Source of the DNA: Pseudomonadota bacterium
GTDB lineage: Bacteria; Pseudomonadota; Gammaproteobacteria; Competibacterales; Competibacteraceae
Length of the DNA stretch: 43,861 bases
Direction: 5' to 3'
NCBI GenBank assembly: GCA_030917925.1
Contig: JAUPTV010000181.1
Location: 1 to 43,861 of the forward strand
The translations under genes and the position numbers were made by a program. Positions 29,491 through 37,118 of this stretch are shown here, piece by piece. Under the pieces are notes generated by a model. That model did not search any database and had not been told where the DNA came from. It saw only the letters and a program-made list of their open reading frames with translations. Each line of letters opens with the position of its first letter. Positions within the stretch are counted from its first letter, which is position 1.

Positions 29491-29973
29491 TTAGGTATCG
29501 TGCGACATCTCGGCGAGCCAGTTGATGGGATTGAACGCAAAGTCGAGGAGCTGGCCTAGCGCCGGGATCACCCAATCCTCCAGCAACCGCTGCTCTTGCC
29601 CGGCGAGTCGCTGAAAGTACAGATTCAGTTCCTCGATATAAAACTGTTTGGACTCGGCGAAAGGATTGAGCGGTACTTCGATCAGCATTTCGAAATCCGG
29701 TCCCAGTCGGGCCGCCAACGCGTCCTGATCGACACCGCGAAACCGGGCTGGCCACGCTGAATGTCGGCTGGCGTCACCCTCCAGATCGAGAATAAAGGTC
29801 AGCGTCAGATAGCCGCCCCCATCGGAACGAGTGAAAGCCGCTATCTTGAGCACGCCCTCAATGCCTTCCATCGCCGCTAGGTCGGAGGCATTAAAACCCA
29901 CGAAGGCGAGCATGTTCTCGCTGGCCTTGGTCGAAAACAGGCTCTGAGTAATATCGTAGGATTCTTCCATCAT
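29491..29973 (-). CDS. Uncharacterised protein
   Basis: The 160-residue acidic protein starts MMEESYDITQSLFSTKASENM and has no signal peptide or clear membrane helix. A central beta-rich stretch (GYLTLTFILDLEGD) and a helical C-terminus (EELNLYFQRLAGQEQRLLED) are visible. I do not recognise the family. A GAGGAG ribosome site supports the start, and the codon pattern looks like a real gene. It is convergent with the substrate-binding-GGDEF-EAL gene, 28 bases away, and lies downstream of the AEC permease on the same strand. Confidence 0.7.
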   Translation of the reverse strand: MMEESYDITQSLFSTKASENMLAFVGFNASDLAAMEGIEGVLKIAAFTRSDGGGYLTLTFILDLEGDASRHSAWPARFRGVDQDALAARLGPDFEMLIEVPLNPFAESKQFYIEELNLYFQRLAGQEQRLLEDWVIPALGQLLDFAFNPINWLAEMSHDT

Positions 29974-30052
29974 GACACTCCTCGACCGCGCCAGGCGGTG
30001 CTTGCTGATTGATTATAGTGAGCGCCAGACTGGAAACCCAACCCGTAGCGCT

Positions 30053-30970
30053 TCACACCACCCACATCAACACGGCGGGCAACGTCACCAGCGCCAGCGC
30101 CGTTTCCACCGTGACAATCGCCGCCATTAACGGTGCATCGCCCCCCATTTGCCGCGCCAGAATATAGGACGCGGTGGCGCCGGGTAATGCGGCAAAGGTA
30201 ATCAACACCGCCGTTTCTATCTGCCCTGGTTGCACGATGGCACACAACAGCGCCGCCAGCGCCGGTAAAACCAGCAATTTCAAACCACTGGCGGCGACCA
30301 CCAAGCCGGGACGCGCCAGTCCATCCAGCCGTAAACCTGCGCCCACCGCTAACAGTCCTAACGGCAACGCCGCCCGCGCCAGAATCTCCAGCACCGCCGC
30401 CGAACCCCACGGCAACCCGATCCCGCTCACACTCAAGCCAATCCCGATGCAACAGCCCAAAATCAGCGGATTCATTGCCAACCCGCGCAGTACGACACTG
30501 ACCGTAACGGCTCGATGTGCATGGACGCTCAACACCAACACGCACAGCACGTTAATGCAGGGAATCATAATCGCCATCACCAGCGCCGCCACCGTGCCGC
30601 CTTCCGCGTGAAACACCGCCAGCACGACCGGCAGTCCCACATAGGTATTGAAGCGAATCACGCCCTGATAAACCGAGGTAAAAGCCGGTCCCGCCACTTT
30701 CAGCCAGGGCCGCAATGCATAGGCCAGCGCGGTCATGGTCAGTAACAGTACGACAATAATCAACGCCACCGGTAACACCGCGTAATCGCCCAGTCGGGAT
30801 AGCGCCAGCCGATGCACCAGCAGCGCCGGGAATAGAATGAAATAGGTGAAACGCTCCACGGTCGGCCAGAACGCCTCGCCGGGAAAGCCGAACCGCCGCA
30901 AGCCCAGCCCTAGTAAAATCAGCGCGAAAATCGGTCCCAGTGCGCTGAGAATCAGCGGCAAATTGCTCAT
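30053..30970 (-). CDS. AEC-family (auxin efflux carrier-like) permease
   Basis: The 305-residue product has about ten hydrophobic helices with the AEC pattern: FALILLGLGLRRFGFP near the N-terminus, RFNTYVGLPVVLAVF in the middle, and FAALPGATASYILARQMGGD near the C-terminus. Such proteins export or import small organic anions; the substrate is unknown. The start ATG overlaps the iscB stop as TGATG, and a terminal hairpin of the IscB element lies 18 bases upstream. The original promoter may therefore have been displaced, and expression may depend on read-through from argE or iscB. Confidence 0.9.
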   Translation of the reverse strand: MSNLPLILSALGPIFALILLGLGLRRFGFPGEAFWPTVERFTYFILFPALLVHRLALSRLGDYAVLPVALIIVVLLLTMTALAYALRPWLKVAGPAFTSVYQGVIRFNTYVGLPVVLAVFHAEGGTVAALVMAIMIPCINVLCVLVLSVHAHRAVTVSVVLRGLAMNPLILGCCIGIGLSVSGIGLPWGSAAVLEILARAALPLGLLAVGAGLRLDGLARPGLVVAASGLKLLVLPALAALLCAIVQPGQIETAVLITFAALPGATASYILARQMGGDAPLMAAIVTVETALALVTLPAVLMWVV

Positions 30971-32367
30971 CAGATTTTCCGCGAGAGACCCCGGCCTTCA
31001 GGCCGGGGAGGGATAGCGGGCCGAACGAAGTTCGGCGTCTTTTCAGGCGTGCCGAGTTGCGAATAGCCGTAACCGTCGGCGCGTTGCAGTACTTGGCAAT
31101 AGCGATGGCCGATACCCTGAATCACGCCGTGTGCCGCTTGAAGATTGAAACTGCCCGAGGCGCGAACCGCCACCCGTCCGCTATAGACGCCGACTTTTTT
31201 CCCTTTTGTCACGTCGGCTTTAATCAGGTCGCCGGTCTGGAAGCCTTTAATCCGTTTCTGTCGAGTCAGGTAACCCCGTGGAAAGCCATAGGCATTTAAG
31301 CGGGTCCGCTGGTAACTACCGCGCCCGGTGGCCTTAATCGCTAATGTGGGTTTCTTCCAAGCGCTCAGCGCGTCAAGAGACCCGACACAGGCGGCATCCA
31401 GCGCATGGGTCTTCGGAATCCCTAACCGCATCCGGTTAAACTTGGTCAATCCCCCAGAACCCGTGGTCACGGGTAATCCAGTGGCGTGTAGCGCCTGGAA
31501 TAGCGCCCAGCGGGTTGAATTCACGGCAGCGGCGTCTTTTAAGGGCTTTTTCACCTGCGCCTGAATCCGCGCTAATCGTTTTGGGTCTTTCGCTAAAAAG
31601 ACGTTCAGGTCTTGAGCGCCTTTCTGCTGATTACACGGTCGGCAGGCCAGCGTCAGGTTAGAAACCCGGTCACTGCCGCCTTGGGCTTTGGGGTGAATAT
31701 GGTCAATCTGCAACGGCGTATTCCTGGCTCCACAATAGGCGCATTCCCGGCTCCATTTGTTCAGCAAATACTCACGGGTTTCGTAGCCCGCGAGCGTGCC
31801 TTGTTGATACTCAATACCCGAAATTTCCGGGTTGTCCATCTGCTGTAAATCAAACCGCACGAGTTCTTGCACGATGCCGGTGATCGGCGCTAACCCCGTC
31901 AAGCGCTTCACCCACGCCCAGGTCGTATCCACCCGATGTTGCAAACTCGGCGCAAGCCAGCCGGTCGGTTTCGCCCGATTCAAAAACCGGGGTTTCCGGT
32001 AGCGTAAATTCCCACGCCGCCGCCGACGCCTTTGCCGACGCACGGTCAACCCTTCGCTGATTTGACGACCCCGATGGTTCAGTTCAAACAAACTCAGAAC
32101 ATGAACTGTCGTTCGGACGTCCCCAGTGTCTTCGTCGACCGCTGCGGATTCGCGAACTAAAGCAATTCCCGTGGTTTTACTCCCCGGATCGAGCTTGATC
32201 TTGAGCGGTTGTAAGACGGAATCGTTCACGCAACGGTCGACGAGTCGAATCGAAAAGGGCATCCGCCGATGCACCCGCGCCCGACGTTTTTCCAGCAGTT
32301 TCCGGGCGCGTTTCTCGCTACACGGCATGAGCGGTTTTTTGTTTCGGTCCAGGACAAAAACAGCCAT
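30970..32367 (-). CDS. iscB: RNA-guided nuclease IscB (RRXRR/RuvC-HNH)
   Basis: IscB is the Cas9 ancestor, a nickase/nuclease guided by an omega RNA. The 465-residue product has the PLMP motif at residues 12-15 and the KRRARVHRRMPF RRXRR region. RuvC-I holds Asp60 in KLDPGSKTTGIAL. An arginine-rich bridge helix spans about 100-128 (RRQRRRRRRGN). RuvC-II has Glu168. The HNH domain spans 209-250, with CAYC, DHIHP (Asp222, His223), Asn237 and CRPC. RuvC-III has His321 and Asp324 in HALDA. All catalytic residues I would expect are present, so it looks active. The last residues (RPEGRGLSRKI) read through the right-end hairpin into the permease start. Confidence 0.93.
   Translation of the reverse strand: MAVFVLDRNKKPLMPCSEKRARKLLEKRRARVHRRMPFSIRLVDRCVNDSVLQPLKIKLDPGSKTTGIALVRESAAVDEDTGDVRTTVHVLSLFELNHRGRQISEGLTVRRQRRRRRRGNLRYRKPRFLNRAKPTGWLAPSLQHRVDTTWAWVKRLTGLAPITGIVQELVRFDLQQMDNPEISGIEYQQGTLAGYETREYLLNKWSRECAYCGARNTPLQIDHIHPKAQGGSDRVSNLTLACRPCNQQKGAQDLNVFLAKDPKRLARIQAQVKKPLKDAAAVNSTRWALFQALHATGLPVTTGSGGLTKFNRMRLGIPKTHALDAACVGSLDALSAWKKPTLAIKATGRGSYQRTRLNAYGFPRGYLTRQKRIKGFQTGDLIKADVTKGKKVGVYSGRVAVRASGSFNLQAAHGVIQGIGHRYCQVLQRADGYGYSQLGTPEKTPNFVRPAIPPRPEGRGLSRKI
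30989..31008. repeat. Right-end hairpin of the IscB element
   Basis: CCCCGGCC-TTCA-GGCCGGGG is a perfect eight-pair hairpin with the same TTCA loop as the left end. It lies inside the last codons of iscB. Confidence 0.8.
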
Positions 32368-32640
32368 TTTACTTTTCCAACAATGCGCTTACGCGCCTGG
32401 TGACGGAAGCCTTGCGGCTTCGCTCCCCTCCACAAAGTGGCGTACCGGCATCGCGTCCCGATCCGTTTCGTGCTGACCCTCAGCGTGTCTGCAACCGGGA
32501 CTTTCAGAGCCTGGAACTGAGGAAGCATTCCAGGGTGAGTCTTTAACCTGTACACAACATAGCCCGATGTTCTGGGTTGAGTCTGGTCAATCCAGACTTG
32601 CGGTTTTAGCCACCACAAGCCTCGCCCTTCAGGGTGGGGT
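32368..32640 (-). ncRNA. Predicted omega RNA of the IscB element
   Basis: The 273 bases upstream of iscB contain a series of stem-loops on the minus strand. In order these are the left-end hairpin (32620-32639), a seven-pair stem at 32580-32598, AACAT/ATGTT at 32556-32571, a seven-pair stem at 32510-32534, GAAGCC-GCAA-GGCTTC at 32406-32421, and GCGC-GTAA-GCGC at 32385-32396. The last two have GNRA tetraloops. Position and structure match known omega RNAs. The guide should lie at the 5-prime end, beyond the left-end hairpin, in argE sequence near 32641-32656. An overlapping 149-residue open frame is not a gene. Confidence 0.75.
32620..32639. repeat. Left-end hairpin of the IscB element
   Basis: CCTCGCCC-TTCA-GGGTGGGG folds with eight pairs, two of them G-T. 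The loop and stem length match the right-end hairpin. It contains the argE stop codon on the minus strand. Confidence 0.75.
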
Positions 32641-33798
32641 GATTGACGAAGCCGGCTCGACGCAGAAACACTCAATCAGTCCCTGCAAAATCTCCAGCGT
32701 CGGTGCAATCGCCGCCAGCGGCAGAAACTCATCCGGTTGATGGGCGCAATCCACGCTACCAGGACCCAGAATCACCGTCTCCATCCCCAGCGCGTTCAAA
32801 TACGGCCCTTCAGTGCCAAACCCGACCACGCCCGCCGCTACGCCGGTCAGCGCCTCGGTCGCCCGGACAATGTCCGCCGAAGCGGGGGTTTCCATCGCAT
32901 TGATGCCGGGAAACAGCGGACGGAAACTCAACTGCAACTCACGGTCCGCGACCAGGCGCTGCAACCGCCCCTGCAACTCTTCGCGCAATCCATCCAGCGT
33001 CATCCCCGGCAACGGCCGGATGTCGATATGCAATTCGCAATCGGCGCAAATCCGGTTGGGATTGTCGCCGCCGTGAATATGGCCCAGATTAAGCGTCGGA
33101 AACTCAACTTCAAACAGCGGATTGCGATAACGCGCCTGCAATTCCATCCGCCAGCGCAACAACTCGCCAATGACGTCATGCATCCCCTCCAGCGCATTCA
33201 CCCCCAGCGCCGGATTGCTGGAATGGCCGGAACGCCCCTCCAGCCGAATCGCCTCCATCAGAATGCCCTTGTGCATCCGCACTGGCTTTAACCCGGTCGG
33301 CTCGCCAATCACCGCATGGCGGCCCAGCGGTCCCGTCAGCGCCTGTGCGCCGCACATACTGCTTTCTTCATCCGCTGTCGCCAGAATCACCAGGGGTTGG
33401 CGGAAATCGCTGGCGTTAAAGGCTTGGGCGGCTGCCAGCGCCAGCGCCAGAAACGACTTCATATCCGCCGAACCCAGCCCATACAGCCGTTCATTAGCAA
33501 TCACACCGCCAAAGGGATCAAACTGCCAGCGGCCAGCATCGAACGGCACCGTATCGGTATGACCGGCCAACACCAGCCCCCCCGACCCGCTGCCCAGCGT
33601 CGCAATCAGGTTGGCCTTGCCGGGATAACCGGGTAATGGCTCAATGCGCACCGCGAATCCGGCGTCATCCAGCCAGTTGGCCAGTAAATCAATGACCGGC
33701 CGATTACTCTGATCAAATTGCGGCGATACGCTGCTGACCGAAGGGGTGGCGATGAGTTGGCGAAGGCGTTCCAAAAGCAGGGGCGAAAGGGTCGGCAT
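32629..33798 (-). CDS. argE: Acetylornithine deacetylase ArgE (M20 family)
   Basis: ArgE removes the acetyl group from N-acetylornithine in arginine synthesis. The 389-residue metallo-hydrolase has AGHTDTVPFD (metal His/Asp), YGLGSADMKSF, ATADEESSMCGA (catalytic and metal Glu), and the dimerisation region IRLEGRSGHSSNPALGVNAL. A GTEGPYLNALGMETVILGPG segment supports ArgE over other M20 enzymes. I use the ATG at 33798, not the TTG at 33816. The last codons (ASSITPP) and the stop run into the left-end hairpin of the IscB element, so the native C-terminus may have been altered by a few residues. argA is also nearby, at 39.6 kb. Confidence 0.9.
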   Translation of the reverse strand: MPTLSPLLLERLRQLIATPSVSSVSPQFDQSNRPVIDLLANWLDDAGFAVRIEPLPGYPGKANLIATLGSGSGGLVLAGHTDTVPFDAGRWQFDPFGGVIANERLYGLGSADMKSFLALALAAAQAFNASDFRQPLVILATADEESSMCGAQALTGPLGRHAVIGEPTGLKPVRMHKGILMEAIRLEGRSGHSSNPALGVNALEGMHDVIGELLRWRMELQARYRNPLFEVEFPTLNLGHIHGGDNPNRICADCELHIDIRPLPGMTLDGLREELQGRLQRLVADRELQLSFRPLFPGINAMETPASADIVRATEALTGVAAGVVGFGTEGPYLNALGMETVILGPGSVDCAHQPDEFLPLAAIAPTLEILQGLIECFCVEPASSITPP

Positions 33799-33958
33799 AA
33801 TGATTTTCACTGGCAATAGAGGTTGATACGGGCGATAATAGCAAGATTCAGCGATTGGTACCCCGCGCTTGTCTTTGCCCCCGTTCCCAAGCCGTTTCGC
33901 CTGTCCCCGCTGGTTTCACCGCCTCTGTTTCCCGCCTGTGGAATTGCCGTTAATCGCC

Positions 33959-35086
33959 ATGCTGCGCCAAGCTCTTCTCGATGATCTGCCTGCTCTGCTG
34001 GCGATTGAATTGCACTGTTTCAACACCGACCGCCTCTCCCGCCGCAGCTTTCGCCACTTGTTGACCCGTGGCAACGCCATCACCCTGCTTGAAGAAGAGA
34101 GTGAGCGGATTCGCGGTTATGTGCTGCTGCTTTTCTCCAGCGGTACGTCCATGGCCCGGCTGTATTCCATCGCCGTGCATCCCGACTTTGCCCGTTGCCG
34201 AATCGGCGACCGGCTGCTGGAGGCGGCGGAACAGGCCGCGCTGGAACGCGATTGTGTATCCATGCGCCTGGAAGTGCGGCGGGATAATCCCCGGTCGCTG
34301 AACCTGTTCCACCGCCACGGCTACCGGCAGTTCAAGGAAGTGCTGGGCTATTACCAAGACCAGATGACCGCGCTGCGTTTTGAAAAACGCCTGGCACCGC
34401 AACTCGATCTGGATCTGGTCAAGGTCCCGTATTATCAGCAAACGCTGGATTTCACCTGTGGCCCGGCGGCGCTGATGATGGCGATGAAAGCGCTGGACCC
34501 TACTCTGGAATTGGACCGCAAGCTGGAACTGCGGCTCTGGCGCGAAGCCACCACCATCTTTATGACCTCCGGCCACGGCGGCTGTGGTCCCTATGGACTG
34601 GCGTTATCCGCTTACCGGCGCGGCTTTGATCTGGAAATCCATGTCAACGAAGACGGAACGTTCCTGGTCGATTCGGTGCGCAACCCGGAAAAAAAGGAAG
34701 TGATGCGGCTGGTGCAAGAAGACTGGATTGAGGAACTCGGCCAACTACCCATCCTCTTCCGGCGCGGCAGTCTGAGCGTGGACGAATTGCGGCAAAAGTT
34801 CGAGACCGGCGGCATTCCCCTGGTTCTCATCAGTTCCTGGCGCATCTACGGCGAACGCTTCCCGCACTGGGTCGTCGTCACCGGCTTTGATGAGCATTAC
34901 ATCTACGTCCACGATCCACTGGTCGAAATCGGGAAAGGCCAAACCCTCACCGACTCAGTGAACATGCCCATCCCGCATCGCGAATTTCAGCGCATGGCCC
35001 GCTACGGCAAGGCCGCACAAAAAGCCGTACTCATTCTCTACCGTTCCCTTCCCCGTTCGGAACCTCTAACCCTCCCGTTGTCGTAA
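33959..35086 (+). CDS. GNAT acetyltransferase-C39-like peptidase fusion
   Basis: The 375-residue product joins two domains. Residues about 1-140 are a RimI-like GNAT domain, with LYSIAVHPDFARCRIGDRLL and NPRSLNLFHRHGY. Residues about 150-365 are a papain-like C39 peptidase domain, with the catalytic Cys167 in QTLDFTCGPAALMM and a His/Asp pair in PHWVVVTGF and YVHDPLV. I start at MLRQALLDDLPALLAIE (33959); the longer frame adds no homologous sequence. The RimK-like ATP-grasp gene follows 33 bases later. The pairing suggests peptide ligation, acetylation and cleavage in one pathway. The substrate is unknown. Confidence 0.85.
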   Translation: MLRQALLDDLPALLAIELHCFNTDRLSRRSFRHLLTRGNAITLLEEESERIRGYVLLLFSSGTSMARLYSIAVHPDFARCRIGDRLLEAAEQAALERDCVSMRLEVRRDNPRSLNLFHRHGYRQFKEVLGYYQDQMTALRFEKRLAPQLDLDLVKVPYYQQTLDFTCGPAALMMAMKALDPTLELDRKLELRLWREATTIFMTSGHGGCGPYGLALSAYRRGFDLEIHVNEDGTFLVDSVRNPEKKEVMRLVQEDWIEELGQLPILFRRGSLSVDELRQKFETGGIPLVLISSWRIYGERFPHWVVVTGFDEHYIYVHDPLVEIGKGQTLTDSVNMPIPHREFQRMARYGKAAQKAVLILYRSLPRSEPLTLPLS

Positions 35087-35119
35087 TGGCCTTTCCGCTT
35101 GTCAGGACGCTTTAAACCG

Positions 35120-36601
35120 ATGGCTGATCACCTCATTCTGGTGGAAAACCCCACCGACTGGAAAACCCATTTTCCCAAATTGCCCGTCGTCACCGCCAAG
35201 GATTATCTGGCCAAGCCTGAATATTCCTCGGCAGGCCGCAGCCTGCGGGTACTAAACCTGTGCCGCAGTTACCGCTACCTGAGCGTCGGTTATTACTGCT
35301 CGCTGCTGGCCGAAGCCCGTCACCACCGGGTCATCCCCAGTGTGCGCACCCTGAACGATCTCAGCCGCAAGTCGATTTACAGCCTCGACATTGAAGATCT
35401 CGATGACCACGTTCAGCAGGTGCTGGGCAAGCCCCGGCCCGGCTTCAACGCCACCGCGTTTGAACTGGACATTTTCTTCGGGCAATGCGCGGTCAAGGAA
35501 TTGCAGGAACTGGCCCGGCAACTGTTCGACGCTTTCCGCTCGCCCATGCTGCGCGTGGAATTCCGGCTTCAGGGCAAATGGCGCATCGCTACCCTCAAGG
35601 CCCTGCATCTGCACTCGCTGTCTGTCGAACAGGAAGAGCTGTTTATGGGGGCACTGGCGACCTATCTGAGCCGACGCTGGCGGCAACCCCGGGCGCGTAA
35701 TAATTACCGTTACGACCTGGCGATTCTGCACAATCCCAAGGAAGCGATGCCGCCTTCCAATACCAAAGCGCTGCAACAATTCGTCAAAGCCGGGCGGGAA
35801 GGCGGAGTCAATGTCGAACTGATCGAGAAGAAGGATTACGGGCGACTGGCGGAATTTGATGCGCTGTTGATCCGCGAAACGACCGGGATTGACCACTACA
35901 CCTATCAGTTCGCTAAAAAGGCCGAGAGCGAAGGGATGGTAGTGATCGATGATCCCAACTCCATCCTGAAATGCACCAATAAGGTCTATTTGGACGAGTT
36001 GCTGCGGCAACACCGGATTCGCACACCGAAAACGGTCATCGTGCGCCGCGATAATCTCGACCGGGTTGATGGAGAAATCCCCTACCCGATTGTCCTGAAA
36101 ATTCCCGATGGCTCGTTCTCACGCGGCGTTTTCAAAGTCAGCGACCGTGCTGAACTGCTGGATATGGCCAGCAAGTTGTTCAAATCGTCGGATCTATTGC
36201 TGGCGCAGGAATTTCTCTACACCGAATTCGACTGGCGGGTTGGGATGCTCAACCGCACGCCACTGTTTGTTTGCCAATACTTCATGTCCGGGGAACACTG
36301 GCAAATCTACCAGCATGAACCTGGTCAGGGGCGCGGTGTCCGCGAAGGCGACGCCAAGACCTTTCGGATTGAGGATGCGCCGGAAATCGTGGTCAAAACC
36401 GCCGCCAAAGCCGCTAATCTGATCGGCAACGGTTTTTACGGCGTTGATTTAAAACAGACCGCCAAAGGCGTTGTGGTCATCGAGATCAACGACAATCCCA
36501 ATGTTGATAGCGGCGTTGAAGATGCGGTACTCAAGGAAACGCTTTACCAGAAGATCATTGAAGATTTCGTCTGGCGACTGGATCGAAAGCGGGGGAAGTG
36601 A
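35120..36601 (+). CDS. RimK-like ATP-grasp ligase
   Basis: The 493-residue product has an N-terminal domain of about 190 residues (LILVENPTDWKTHFPKLPVV to YRYDLAILHNP) and a C-terminal RimK-type ATP-grasp domain. Motifs seen are DDPNSILKCTNKVYLDELL, VLKIPDGSFSRGVFKV for the P-loop-like lysine, LLAQEFLYTEFDWRVGML, and the metal site VVIEINDNPNVDSG. ATP-grasp enzymes of this group join an amino acid or amine to a carboxylate. The gene probably forms an operon with the GNAT-C39 gene. The start at MADHLIL (35120) is favoured over a TTG at 35099. Confidence 0.87.
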   Translation: MADHLILVENPTDWKTHFPKLPVVTAKDYLAKPEYSSAGRSLRVLNLCRSYRYLSVGYYCSLLAEARHHRVIPSVRTLNDLSRKSIYSLDIEDLDDHVQQVLGKPRPGFNATAFELDIFFGQCAVKELQELARQLFDAFRSPMLRVEFRLQGKWRIATLKALHLHSLSVEQEELFMGALATYLSRRWRQPRARNNYRYDLAILHNPKEAMPPSNTKALQQFVKAGREGGVNVELIEKKDYGRLAEFDALLIRETTGIDHYTYQFAKKAESEGMVVIDDPNSILKCTNKVYLDELLRQHRIRTPKTVIVRRDNLDRVDGEIPYPIVLKIPDGSFSRGVFKVSDRAELLDMASKLFKSSDLLLAQEFLYTEFDWRVGMLNRTPLFVCQYFMSGEHWQIYQHEPGQGRGVREGDAKTFRIEDAPEIVVKTAAKAANLIGNGFYGVDLKQTAKGVVVIEINDNPNVDSGVEDAVLKETLYQKIIEDFVWRLDRKRGK

Positions 36602-36605
36602 GGGT

Positions 36606-36686
36606 GTAGCGAGTTAGCGAAGTAGCGAAGTAGCGAAAAAACAAGTTCGTACATGCCACTCGCTATTCTCTACTCGCTACTCGCTA
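36606..36686. repeat. Inverted array of GTAGCGA-type repeats
   Basis: The left arm (36606-36636) repeats TAGCGA four times with seven- to eight-base spacing. The right arm (36658-36686) repeats the complement CTCGCTA. The two arms can fold into a long imperfect hairpin between the convergent ATP-grasp and HiPIP genes. It may act as a bidirectional terminator or be a dispersed repeat. Confidence 0.7.
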
Positions 36687-36690
36687 AAAA

Positions 36691-37014
36691 TCATGCAGGC
36701 TTCTTGGCCCAGGCGGTACACCAGCCATTAGCCGCAACCAGCTTGCCCTGGAACAGTGCGCAAGGACCACTGGCTTCGCCCGCTTTACCCGTATAGAAAT
36801 TGCAGTTGCTGCACAACGCCGTCGTATCCTTGCGCTCTGGCGCCTTGGTCGCATCAGCCTTGTACTTCATCGCAGCGGCGACCGGATCAGACTCGCTAAT
36901 CAGATCGGCGGCGCTGGCGGTTCCACTGAGCAGCACATTGGCGAATGGCACCGCCGCTAGACCCATGGCGGTCAGTTTGATGAAACGACGACGGCTGTTG
37001 TCATGATGATCCAT
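36691..37014 (-). CDS. hip: High-potential iron-sulfur protein (HiPIP)
   Basis: HiPIP is a small periplasmic [4Fe-4S] electron carrier between the bc1 complex and a reaction centre or terminal oxidase. The 107-residue precursor has a twin-arginine signal (NSRRRFIKLTAMGLAAVPF) with a cleavage site after TASA. The mature part has the four cluster cysteines in CSNCNFYTGK, GPCALF and GWCTAW, the family pattern. A GAGGAAG site precedes the ATG at 37014. It could feed the cbb3 oxidase encoded in this window; that is inference. Confidence 0.93.
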   Translation of the reverse strand: MDHHDNSRRRFIKLTAMGLAAVPFANVLLSGTASAADLISESDPVAAAMKYKADATKAPERKDTTALCSNCNFYTGKAGEASGPCALFQGKLVAANGWCTAWAKKPA

Positions 37015-37118
37015 AGCGGCTTCCTCAAAGTTGTTATCAGGATGGGTGTCCGCAAGTTGAATAGAAGCGAACGGTGAAATTATACCATGCACTGTTAACT
37101 GACCATTGAGATTCCACA

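Larger units (their letters stand above)
30989..32639 (-). mobile_element. Non-autonomous IS200/IS605-type element carrying iscB and its omega RNA
   Basis: Two hairpins with the same four-base loop and eight-pair stems bound a unit of about 1.65 kb at 30989-31008 and 32620-32639. Inside are an omega-RNA-like structured region and iscB, in the known order for these elements. No TnpA Y1 transposase is present, so movement would need one in trans. The element sits between argE and the AEC permease, with argE ending inside the left-end hairpin. Exact ends are uncertain by perhaps 20 bases. Confidence 0.75.

Noticed and set aside
32226-32675. 149-residue open frame over the iscB leader on the minus strand
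   Set aside because: It covers the omega-RNA-like stem-loops and both element hairpin and iscB start in another frame. Its sequence shows no protein family features, so I treat the region as RNA.
36606-36686. CRISPR-like array
   Set aside because: The units are only about seven to eight bases, without unique spacers, and they are inverted; no cas genes are present.
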